Assembly: GCA_905236195.1 (NCBI GenBank)
Contig: CAJOOX010000088.1
Coordinates: 1 to 10,798 of the forward strand
DNA: 10,798 nucleotides
Reading direction: 5' to 3'
Origin: an uncultured Bacteroidales bacterium
Lineage (GTDB): Bacteria; Bacteroidota; Bacteroidia; Bacteroidales; UBA3663
The stretch's first letter is position 1. Each line of letters begins with the position of its first letter. Made by a program: the position numbers and the translations under genes. The notes under the pieces are model-generated. The model made no database searches, was not told the DNA's origin, and saw only the letters and a list, made by a program, of their open reading frames with translations. Shown here piece by piece: positions 1-6,531 of the stretch.

Positions 1-216
1 AGTTTCGAGGTGGTGGTCGATGACGGAGAGAAAACCCGTACCTTCCGGCTGGACCGTCCCTACAGGATGCTGCTCGTTCCGCCCGGCATCTGGTGCCACC
101 TGCATGACTTTGCGTCGGCCTCGGTCGCCCTGGTGCTGACTTCGGAATATTTCTCGAAGGAGGATTACATCAGTTCGTGGCCGGAATTTCTGGACTATAA
201 ACGGCATCAGGGATGA
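1..216 (+). CDS. Sugar 3,4-ketoisomerase, FdtA/QdtA (WxcM-like cupin) family, C-terminal part
   Basis: This is an open frame running in from the left edge to TGA at 214-216, so only the last 71 residues are present, about half of a family that is usually 130-145 residues long. The segment around LLVPPGIWCHLHDF and the ending SEYFSKEDYI...WPEFLDY match the C-terminal beta strands and tail of the WxcM-like/FdtA cupins. These cytoplasmic enzymes isomerise dTDP-4-keto-6-deoxyglucose to the 3-keto sugar, either galacto (FdtA) or gluco (QdtA) configured. The visible half does not let me decide which. The aminotransferase two genes downstream uses exactly this kind of 3-keto product, which supports the call. 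The stop overlaps the next start (ATGA), indicating translational coupling. The true start is outside the window. Confidence 0.85.
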   Translation, partial: SFEVVVDDGEKTRTFRLDRPYRMLLVPPGIWCHLHDFASASVALVLTSEYFSKEDYISSWPEFLDYKRHQG

Positions 217-1160
217 GAATCGTACGTTACACACCGGCAGATTCGGAACGTTGGGACGCGTTTGTGAGGACGTCCAAGAACGGAACGTTTCTCTTCCAGC
301 GCGGATACATGGACTATCACAGCGACCGCTACAGAGACCACTCGCTGATGGTTCTGGACGACAAAGAACGGCTGTTGGCCCTGTTGCCCGGCAATGAGGA
401 CGGGGACGTCTATTGGTCTCACCGCGGACTGTCGTACGGCGGACTCGTTCTGTCGTTGGATGTGAGGGCCGAAACGGTTTTGCACATGATGGAATCTCTC
501 CTTATATATTTAAAAGGAGCAGGCTTCAAAACATGCTACTACCGCCAGGTGCCATCGTGCTATCATCTGTATCCAGCTCAGGAGGACGATTATGCCCTGT
601 GGCGCAACGGAGCCGTAGTGGATGCCTGCAATATGAGTGCTGTCATCGATTTGCAGAGCCGCATTGTACCAAAGGTGGAACGACGTCGCCGCCGCGGATG
701 GCAGAAAGCCGGAGCCTTGAACTACGAAGTGACAGAGATTCAGAATGTAGAGCGTTGCTGGCACATCGTGGAGGAGAATCTGCGGGAGCGTTATCAGGCC
801 AAACCAGCCCATACCCTGCAGGAAATCAAACTGCTCAAGGCGAGGTTTCCCGAGAATATCCGCTGTTTTGCGGCAGCGCGGGACGGAGAGATTGAAGCCT
901 GCAGTGTGCTCTATTTCACGCCACAGGCAGTACATGCCCAATATACACATGCCACACCCCGGGGCAAAGCCGACGGAGCCCAGGATTTGCTCTACCGCGC
1001 CGTCATCGGGTTCTGCAGGGAAGAAGGGTTCCGGTATTTCGATTTCGGCACATCGAACGAAGAGGGCGGACACATTCTCAACGAAACGCTCATCGCCCAG
1101 AAGGAGGGCTTTGCCGCCCGGGGAATGGTTTACAGAATTTTTAAAATCGATTTGAAATGA
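213..1160 (+). CDS. GNAT/FemAB-like acyltransferase in an amino-sugar cassette
   Basis: This 315-residue soluble protein has no signal peptide. It looks like the two-lobed GNAT proteins of the FemAB-like type found in Bacteroidetes polysaccharide clusters. A basic stretch at residues 154-165 (KVERRRRRGWQK) separates the lobes. The C-terminal lobe has the expected acyl-CoA-type loop (HATPRGKADGAQDLLY, about 246-261), then a strand YFDFGTSN (275-282) and an ending rich in EGFAARG. The start at 213 overlaps the upstream stop by 4 nt, and its own stop overlaps the next start by 4 nt, so it sits inside the cassette. By position it is likely to N-acylate the dTDP-3-amino-3,6-dideoxyhexose made by the next gene. 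It is not the left-handed beta-helix acetyltransferase (FdtC/QdtC) usually seen in this pathway. It could instead transfer an aminoacyl or other group, or act on another substrate. Family confidence is good; substrate is inferred from context. Confidence 0.75.
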   Translation: MRIVRYTPADSERWDAFVRTSKNGTFLFQRGYMDYHSDRYRDHSLMVLDDKERLLALLPGNEDGDVYWSHRGLSYGGLVLSLDVRAETVLHMMESLLIYLKGAGFKTCYYRQVPSCYHLYPAQEDDYALWRNGAVVDACNMSAVIDLQSRIVPKVERRRRRGWQKAGALNYEVTEIQNVERCWHIVEENLRERYQAKPAHTLQEIKLLKARFPENIRCFAAARDGEIEACSVLYFTPQAVHAQYTHATPRGKADGAQDLLYRAVIGFCREEGFRYFDFGTSNEEGGHILNETLIAQKEGFAARGMVYRIFKIDLK

Positions 1161-2263
1161 TACAGTATTTAGACTTAAAACAGGTGAATGCGCCCTATGA
1201 GGAAAAACTCAAACAGGCGCTGACCGGCGTGGTTGATTCCGGCTGGTACCTATTCGGCCAAGAAGTCGAGCAGTGGTCCCGCGACTGGAAGTTTTATGTC
1301 AACACGCGCTATTGTGTGCCTGTGAGCAACGGCCTGGATGCCCTGCGGCTGGTGTTGGAAGCCTGGATTGAACTCGGCCTCATGAAACCCGGCGACGAAG
1401 TCATCGTGCCGGCCAATACCTATATCGCGTCGATTCTGGCAGTGTCGGATGCCCGTCTGACACCGGTCTTTGCGGAGCCCGATTCCGAGACGTATCTGCT
1501 CACGGCTGAAGGCGTCCGCAAGGCGATCACCCCGAAGACCAAAGCCATATTGCCCGTCCATCTGTACGGCCAGACCTGCGAGATGGAGGAGATCATGGCG
1601 GTGGCCAGGGAATATAACCTGAAGGTGCTGGAAGATGCCGCCCAGAGCCACGGCTCGGTGCTGAAGATGAAGGACGGCAGCGTGAGGAAATCCGGCTCGA
1701 TAGGCGATGCAGGCGCCTTCTCGTTCTATCCCAGCAAGAATCTGGGAGCCCTGGGCGATGCCGGAGCCGTATGTACCGACGACGAAAGCCTTGCCGTCAC
1801 CGTGCAGCAGCTGGCCAACTACGGGGCTTCGCGCAAGTATGTGCATATCTTCAAAGGCGAAAACTGCCGTATGGATGAGATGCAGGCCGCCTGTCTGCGA
1901 GTGAAACTGGACGATCTGGACCGCGTGAACCGCAGACGCAAAGCGATAGCCGAACGCTACCTGCGTGAGATTAAAAACGACAGGATCACCCTGCCCGTGT
2001 GCCGTACAGATTCGGTTTGGCACATCTTCCCGGTGCTTTGTCCGCAAAGGGATGCCCTTCAGGATTATCTGCGTGGAGAGGGTATCATGACCCAGATCCA
2101 CTATCCCATACCACCCCACCGGCAGGGCGCCTATCGCGAACTGCAGGAGCTCCATCTTCCCGTCACGGTGAAGATAGCGCATGAGGAGCTTTCGATTCCC
2201 TGCAATCAATGCATGAGCGAAGCGGAAGTGACGAAGGTGATTGAGGTCATCAACCGGTTCTGA
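1157..2263 (+). CDS. dTDP-3-keto-6-deoxyhexose 3-aminotransferase (DegT/DnrJ/EryC1/StrS family, FdtB/QdtB type)
   Basis: This is a 368-residue, full-length PLP-dependent sugar aminotransferase. Visible landmarks are NGLDALRL (58-65) for phosphate binding, VPANTYIASI (84-93), EDAAQSHG (159-166) with the pyridine-pairing Asp160, and FYPSKNLGALGDAGAV (190-205) with the Schiff-base Lys194. NYGASRKYVHIFKGENCRMDE (221-241) and IHYPIPPHRQ (314-323) follow. The NYG..KY....KG.N.R.DE block and the NTYIASI block are typical of FdtB/QdtB, which use glutamate to aminate C3 of dTDP-3-keto-6-deoxy-galactose or -glucose. The ketoisomerase upstream would supply the substrate. It overlaps the previous gene by 4 nt and the flippase start by 1 nt (TGATG). 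The galacto or gluco product cannot be told from sequence alone. Confidence 0.92.
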   Translation: MIQYLDLKQVNAPYEEKLKQALTGVVDSGWYLFGQEVEQWSRDWKFYVNTRYCVPVSNGLDALRLVLEAWIELGLMKPGDEVIVPANTYIASILAVSDARLTPVFAEPDSETYLLTAEGVRKAITPKTKAILPVHLYGQTCEMEEIMAVAREYNLKVLEDAAQSHGSVLKMKDGSVRKSGSIGDAGAFSFYPSKNLGALGDAGAVCTDDESLAVTVQQLANYGASRKYVHIFKGENCRMDEMQAACLRVKLDDLDRVNRRRKAIAERYLREIKNDRITLPVCRTDSVWHIFPVLCPQRDALQDYLRGEGIMTQIHYPIPPHRQGAYRELQELHLPVTVKIAHEELSIPCNQCMSEAEVTKVIEVINRF

Positions 2264-3558
2264 TGGCAAGCGACTCCAGCTATAGATCCATTGCCAAGAA
2301 CATCACCGTCTTCGGGGGTGTCGAGGCCCTTTCGGTGCTGGGCAACCTGATTCGCAACAAGTTTGTCGCGTTGTGGATAGGGACGGCCGGCATCGGACTG
2401 AGTTATCTGTACTGGACACTTGCAACGTTCTTTTCCAACCTGAGCAGCCTGGGACTTGCGACAAGCGGAGTGAAGACCCTTTCCGAGGCGTATGCTTCGG
2501 GAGACAGGACACAGCTCTCGGAGAGCATTGCCCGCCTACGTACCATGGGCCTCTGGACAGCCGTAGCAGGAGCGGCCATTACAGCCGTTGCAGCCCCGCT
2601 GTATGCCAGAATCAACGACTTCGACGGGGCGCTCCATTTTGCGCTGATAGCCTTCATCGTTCTCGCCACCATCGTCTATGGCATCGAGATGGCCGTCATG
2701 AAAGCCTGCCGCCAGACCCGGCGGATAGCCCTCTCGACAGCCATCCTTGCACTCTGTTCCGTGCTGATTCCGGCACCGTTCTACTATTTTTGGCGAATGG
2801 ACGGTATCATCTGGGCCCTGGTTGTATCACAACTGGTTAACATGAGTCAGAGCCTGTGGTTCGGCCACCGGACGGAGCCCTACCGGCTGGTGAGAAACGA
2901 GACGCTCCGTCAACTTTTCGAAGCCCTCAAACCTACAATCATGCTTGGCATTGCCTTTATTGCAGCCGGCATCTTCAGTTCGGGTGTGGAACTCGCCATC
3001 CAGTCGTATTTCACAACCTTTGCGACGCTTTCCGTCCTTGGTCTCTACCGTGCTGGTTTCCAACTGAGCATTTCCTATACGGGCATGATATTCACGGCGG
3101 TCAATGCCGATTTCTATCCCAGGTTGGCAACGGTGAATCAGAATGTGAGGGAAAGGAATATCCTCATTCGGCGGCAGGCCCGAGTACAACTGCTCTTCGC
3201 CCTTGCCGTTGTTGTTCTTTTCGAGATGGTGGTTCCCTGGCTGTTGCCGCTGCTCTTCAGCGACGCATTCGTGTCGGTCATCCCGATGGCACGCTGGGCG
3301 ATGCTTTCAGTGCTGCCGCGGGCGCTGGCGCTTCCGCTCTGTTTCCTTCCCCTTGCATTGGGCAAATCATTCCACTACCTGCTGTTGGAATCGCTGTCAT
3401 GGGCCATGCTTGGAGGGTGTGTCGTCATCGGTTACGAACTGGGCGGATTGGAAGGTACGGGCATTGCCATCCTTCTTTCACAGACGGCAGAACTGCTCAT
3501 CCTGTATCTTTTCTGCAAAATCAAATACAAATTCAGTATCCAAGAATCATATCAATAA
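2263..3558 (+). CDS. wzx: O-antigen/polysaccharide repeat-unit flippase (Wzx, MOP superfamily)
   Basis: This 431-residue, very hydrophobic inner-membrane protein has about 12 predicted membrane segments, roughly at residues 13-38, 48-70, 95-118, 122-145, 155-175, 181-200, 225-248, 252-280, 306-332, 340-366, 376-395 and 399-420. The N-terminus (SIAKNITVFGGVEALSVL, then IRNKFVALWIG) and the motif NADFYPRLATVNQN (281-294) are characteristic of the O-antigen translocase/WzxE-like branch of the MOP exporters. The family moves undecaprenyl-pyrophosphate-linked oligosaccharide from the cytoplasmic to the periplasmic face. Its start overlaps the aminotransferase stop by 1 nt, so it is coupled to it. 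The order aminotransferase then flippase recalls wecE-wzxE of enterobacterial common antigen. No terminator follows before the next gene. Confidence 0.9.
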   Translation: MASDSSYRSIAKNITVFGGVEALSVLGNLIRNKFVALWIGTAGIGLSYLYWTLATFFSNLSSLGLATSGVKTLSEAYASGDRTQLSESIARLRTMGLWTAVAGAAITAVAAPLYARINDFDGALHFALIAFIVLATIVYGIEMAVMKACRQTRRIALSTAILALCSVLIPAPFYYFWRMDGIIWALVVSQLVNMSQSLWFGHRTEPYRLVRNETLRQLFEALKPTIMLGIAFIAAGIFSSGVELAIQSYFTTFATLSVLGLYRAGFQLSISYTGMIFTAVNADFYPRLATVNQNVRERNILIRRQARVQLLFALAVVVLFEMVVPWLLPLLFSDAFVSVIPMARWAMLSVLPRALALPLCFLPLALGKSFHYLLLESLSWAMLGGCVVIGYELGGLEGTGIAILLSQTAELLILYLFCKIKYKFSIQESYQ

Positions 3559-3582
3559 CATCAATAATAACATACAAAGACA

Positions 3583-6261
3583 ATGAAACGTTACCTTTTG
3601 CTGCTGACAGGACTCTTGCTTGTAGCGAGTCTGAATGCAGCCATCAAAATCGACTTCAACCGTCCCGGAACCAATGAGTCACAGTGCAATGAGGTGAACT
3701 ACATGCCCTGGAACATCGGTTCTGTACCTTCCGACACGAAAACCATCGACGGAGTAACCATTACAGTCCGTACAGGCGACGGCTCCAATCTGATGTCAAA
3801 CTGGTACAAAAACGGAACACAGAACAAACCCGGCAAACTGGTGAACGACGGCGTGACCACCGACAATGAGGGCATTGCTATTGAGGTGGAAATCTCAGGC
3901 CTGGAGCCCGGCTCCTACGGCATACAGACCTACAACAATTCGTGGGAGAACGGCGACGCCTTCGAGTTCCCTACCTTCGATGCCTACTTGAACGGAGAGA
4001 AGGTCTATGCAGACGTGAAACCCACGTGTCGTGTAGCTACCAACGATGAGGGCACCTGCCTGTTCTACGAGATGACCATCACATCCGCCGACCAGACCAC
4101 CGTTATCCGTTTATCTCCAGTCAGCGGCTATGTGCCGGTTGAGAACAAATCGAACGGCCTCTACAACCGAGTGTTCCTCAATGCCCTGGAGATAGGTGTG
4201 GGCAATGCTGCCCAGCAGCCCAAGGCCGTTCTTCCCTCCGACAACGACCTCCACTACAACTGCGACGGGGGAGAGGCACTGTTTGCCTGGTCACCCACAG
4301 CAGCCAATGCGAACTTCGACCTCTATGTGGGTGCTGACTCCACCGAGGTGGCCGCTCTCGGTATTGCTCCCGTCTGGCAGGGCACCGACACCTCTTGTCT
4401 GGTGAAGGGAACGTTTCACTCGTTCGCCGACTGCTACTGGTGTGTCGTTCAGCATGACGCTGACGGCGGCACCGTCGAGAGTCCCGTCTGGCGTTTCCGT
4501 CCCCGCCGCGATGCATTCCGCGGGGCAGAGGGTTACGGACGCTATGCCCTGGGCGGACGCGGCGGCAAGGTGGTGCATGTCACTAACCTGAACGATGCCG
4601 GCGAGGGTTCGTTCCGTGAGGCGCTCACCAACGACATCGGTCCCCGCACCATTGTGTTTGACGTTTCCGGCGTGATAGAACTCAAGTCGCGCCTCACTCA
4701 GGTTGGCAAATATGTGACTGTGGCCGGTCAGACGGCACCCGGCAACGGTATCTGTTTCAAGGCAGCCCCGCTCGGTATCGGTTCCGAGTCGCAGTGGCGT
4801 CATGTGCGCATGCGTCTGGGCGGTGGCAAGACTTTCGACGGCATAGGCATGGCCGGCGCGAACTTCTCGATTCTGGATCATGCGTCCATCGCGTGGACCA
4901 TCGACGAGGCTTTCTCTTCACGCGGGGCCCAGAACATCACGCTGCAGCGCACGCTTATCTCCGAGGCCCTCAATGCTGCGGGACACGAGAACTACAGCTA
5001 CGGAACCCAACACGGCTATGCCGGTTCGGTGGGCGGCGACGTAGGTTCGCTTCACCACAACCTGCTGGCCCACTGCTACGGCCGCAACTGGTCGCTGGCT
5101 GGCGGACTGGACGGCGACGGCTATTATGCCGGACGGATGGATATCTTCAACACGGTGGTCTATAACTACGGACACCGTGCCACCGACGGCGGTGCCAAGG
5201 AGGTGAATTTTGTGGGCAACTACTACAAACTCGGACCGGCAACGGATATTGACTTCATGCTCAATGCCCAGCTGGAAGGTGGCGGCAAGGGATATCAGGC
5301 CTATTATTACCATAATAATATAAAGGCCAACCGTAACGGAACAATCGCCTACAAAGGGGACAACGATGCACAGGGCCGCAAATACACCCTTTCCGGCGGA
5401 CAGAAACTCGACTGGGACGTGTGGGTAACAGAACCCTGGTTCGACTCGCAGGCTGAAGTGGAATCTGCCGCCGATGCCTACAAGAGTGTGATGAGCGACG
5501 TGGGCTGCACAATGCCTGTGTTCGACAATCATGACCAACGCGTGGTGCGGGAAACGCTGACCGGTACGTCCACCTATCGCGGCTCCTACACGAAGCTGGC
5601 CGGAATGCCCGACAAAGCAGCCGACTCCGACAGCATCGAGACCTACGCTTTCTACATTGAGGAAACACGTCCCGCCGACTTCGATACCGACAGGGACGGT
5701 CTGCCCGACTGGTGGGAAGAGATTGTCGGAACATCGGCCAACTCGGCTTCGGGAGATTTCTCGGACGCCAACGCCGATGCCGACGGGGACGGCTGGTCCA
5801 ATCTCGAGGATTATCTCGACTATATGGCTGTTCCTCACGCTGTGGTTCCCAACGACACGGTCGTGACGTTCAACATCCTGGAACTGGCATCCAACTACAG
5901 TTCGCCCGTTCTCCAGTCGCTCACATTCGACCGCAATGCAGGCTTCGGGGCAACGGTTCAGAACGACACCCTCGCCGTGGTGTCTGTGCCCGCCGGCAGG
6001 AAAGGCTACGCATTTCTGACCCTCGCAGGACAGGATGCCGACGGGTCAACCTTCAAACGCCTTGTGGCAGTAGCCGCACCGGACAAGAAGCACGCCAGCG
6101 ACATTGAGACCATCCAGGCGCGTCCCTCCGACCGGGGCAGGACAACCGTATGGGATGCTTCGGGACGGCTGGTATCCGATTCCGAACAGCAGCCGGCGCT
6201 CAAGCTGGGACTCTATCTGCGTCGCAACAGCGGTGGAGTCAAGAAGCTTCTGATCCGATAA
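3583..6261 (+). CDS. Secreted multidomain pectate-lyase-like protein (PL1-like beta-helix)
   Basis: This is an 892-residue exported protein. Residues 1-20 form a signal peptide (MKRYLLLLTGLLLVASLNAA, with no lipobox Cys). Residues 21 to about 207 form a beta-rich domain beginning KIDFNRPG, and 213-307 look like a fibronectin-III-type domain. The catalytic beta-helix runs from about 311 to 670 and starts FRGAEGYGRYALGGRGGKV, followed by LNDAGEGSFREAL, a signature of Bacteroidetes PL1 lyases. Also visible are LDHASIAWTIDEAFS (431-445) and HHNLLAHCYGRNWSLAGG (491-508). In many relatives the last block reads RNPR; here it is RNWS, with Arg501 kept. Two EF-hand-like calcium loops follow (Asp701-Glu712 and Asp732-Asp743), then a beta domain and a C-terminal tail resembling type IX secretion sorting tails. 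The start is fixed by the signal peptide and lies 24 nt after the flippase, without a visible promoter. Beta-elimination of a uronic-acid polymer is the family reaction. The actual substrate is unknown and need not be pectate. Confidence 0.85.
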   Translation: MKRYLLLLTGLLLVASLNAAIKIDFNRPGTNESQCNEVNYMPWNIGSVPSDTKTIDGVTITVRTGDGSNLMSNWYKNGTQNKPGKLVNDGVTTDNEGIAIEVEISGLEPGSYGIQTYNNSWENGDAFEFPTFDAYLNGEKVYADVKPTCRVATNDEGTCLFYEMTITSADQTTVIRLSPVSGYVPVENKSNGLYNRVFLNALEIGVGNAAQQPKAVLPSDNDLHYNCDGGEALFAWSPTAANANFDLYVGADSTEVAALGIAPVWQGTDTSCLVKGTFHSFADCYWCVVQHDADGGTVESPVWRFRPRRDAFRGAEGYGRYALGGRGGKVVHVTNLNDAGEGSFREALTNDIGPRTIVFDVSGVIELKSRLTQVGKYVTVAGQTAPGNGICFKAAPLGIGSESQWRHVRMRLGGGKTFDGIGMAGANFSILDHASIAWTIDEAFSSRGAQNITLQRTLISEALNAAGHENYSYGTQHGYAGSVGGDVGSLHHNLLAHCYGRNWSLAGGLDGDGYYAGRMDIFNTVVYNYGHRATDGGAKEVNFVGNYYKLGPATDIDFMLNAQLEGGGKGYQAYYYHNNIKANRNGTIAYKGDNDAQGRKYTLSGGQKLDWDVWVTEPWFDSQAEVESAADAYKSVMSDVGCTMPVFDNHDQRVVRETLTGTSTYRGSYTKLAGMPDKAADSDSIETYAFYIEETRPADFDTDRDGLPDWWEEIVGTSANSASGDFSDANADADGDGWSNLEDYLDYMAVPHAVVPNDTVVTFNILELASNYSSPVLQSLTFDRNAGFGATVQNDTLAVVSVPAGRKGYAFLTLAGQDADGSTFKRLVAVAAPDKKHASDIETIQARPSDRGRTTVWDASGRLVSDSEQQPALKLGLYLRRNSGGVKKLLIR

Positions 6262-6282
6262 AATTGTATAAAACTTGTATAT

Positions 6283-6312
6283 AACCTTGCTCCCCGAGGG
6301 CAAGGTTTTTTG
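6283..6312 (+). terminator. Intrinsic terminator after the lyase gene
   Basis: An 8-bp perfect stem AACCTTGC (6283-6290) pairs with GCAAGGTT (6300-6307). T6291-G6299 and C6292-G6298 can extend it, leaving a 5-nt loop. The stem runs straight into a T tract (6306-6311, then G and TTTT). It begins 21 nt after the lyase stop and faces the + strand. It is the only clear terminator in the window and separates the polysaccharide/lyase genes from the ilv operon. Confidence 0.9.
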
Positions 6313-6408
6313 TTTTATACACCTTCTATTCGTAGCCAATTTGTCGTCTATGGTTGCGATTTGACACCTTTAAGTGCTAAAAAAAGCAATAAAAAGAAGA
6401 TTTTCGCG

Positions 6409-6456
6409 ATTCAAGTTTGAAAAAACAAAATAAATCGTTATATTTGCAACTTGAAT
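6409..6456. repeat. Two inverted copies of a 13-bp element flanking the ilv core promoter
   Basis: The left copy is ATTCAAGTTTGAA (6409-6421), which covers the -33 TTTG and is itself a near palindrome (TTCAA, GT, TTGAA). The right copy is TTGCAACTTGAAT (6444-6456), at the end of the -7 element and over the expected transcription start. The right copy matches the reverse complement of the left at 11 of 13 positions, including a perfect 9-bp inverted repeat (6409-6417 with 6448-6456). Placement over the promoter suggests a pair of operator sites, but no regulator is known to me and the AT-rich context raises the chance of coincidence. Confidence 0.45.
6416..6446 (+). promoter_or_regulatory. Bacteroidetes-type promoter of the ilv operon
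   Basis: TTTG at 6416-6419 and TATATTTG at 6439-6446 match the Bacteroidetes primary-sigma consensus (TTTG, 19-21 nt, TAnnTTTG), with a 19-nt gap. Transcription would start around 6452-6456, giving an untranslated leader of about 80 nt before ilvD. Upstream, A tracts at 6379-6385 and 6389-6398 could act as an UP-like element. The rest of 6313-6415 shows no gene. This is the only promoter in the window that I find persuasive. Confidence 0.85.
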
Positions 6457-6531
6457 AGCCCGAAAATTATGCATAAATAAGGACGGGTCGTCAAAGCAAG
6501 AGAAATAATAACAAAATATACTCTATCCGAA
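6453..6531 (+). promoter_or_regulatory. Untranslated leader of the ilv transcript
   Basis: About 80 nt lie between the predicted transcription start and ilvD. The leader holds a perfect 10-bp palindrome TTATGCATAA (6467-6476) and a three-codon reading frame (Met-His-Lys, 6469-6480). It also holds two short competing pairings that both use 6484-6485: CCCG 6459-6462 with CGGG 6484-6487, and GACG 6482-6485 with CGTC 6489-6492. There is no run of Val, Leu or Ile codons and no terminator hairpin, so classical leader-peptide attenuation is not supported. The last 30 nt are A-rich and unstructured, as is usual before Bacteroidetes start codons, and there is no Shine-Dalgarno motif. Confidence 0.5.

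Noticed and set aside
498..520. AT-rich patch (TATATATTTAAAAG) inside the GNAT gene
   Set aside because: It encodes Leu-Ile-Tyr-Leu-Lys in frame within a continuous protein, and no spaced promoter pair is present.
1250..2269. A 339-codon open frame on the minus strand opposite the aminotransferase
   Set aside because: The + strand protein is a complete, motif-rich aminotransferase. The antisense product is rich in His, Gly and Arg and has no recognisable motif, as expected for a shadow of biased codon use in a GC-rich gene.
3505..3512. TATCTTTT as a possible -7 box for the lyase gene
   Set aside because: The final G is missing and no TTTG or TTG occurs at the right distance upstream; it also lies inside the flippase coding sequence.
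3551..3571. Tandem-looking ATCAATAAC / ATCAATAATAAC before the lyase start
   Set aside because: It is short, overlaps the flippase stop and fits the A-rich, low-G leader expected before a Bacteroidetes start codon.
4918..5838. A 306-codon minus-strand open frame opposite the lyase
   Set aside because: It mirrors the third-position bias of the lyase gene and has no start context, no partner genes and no domain signs. Similar long minus-strand frames occur opposite ilvD and ilvB (for example 8561-9448).
6365..6388. Imperfect dyad CACCTTTAAGTG and the TGCT/AGCA pairing with an A tract upstream of the ilv promoter
   Set aside because: Only 8 of 12 positions are symmetrical in the first and only 4 bp pair in the second; in such AT-rich DNA this is not distinguishable from chance.
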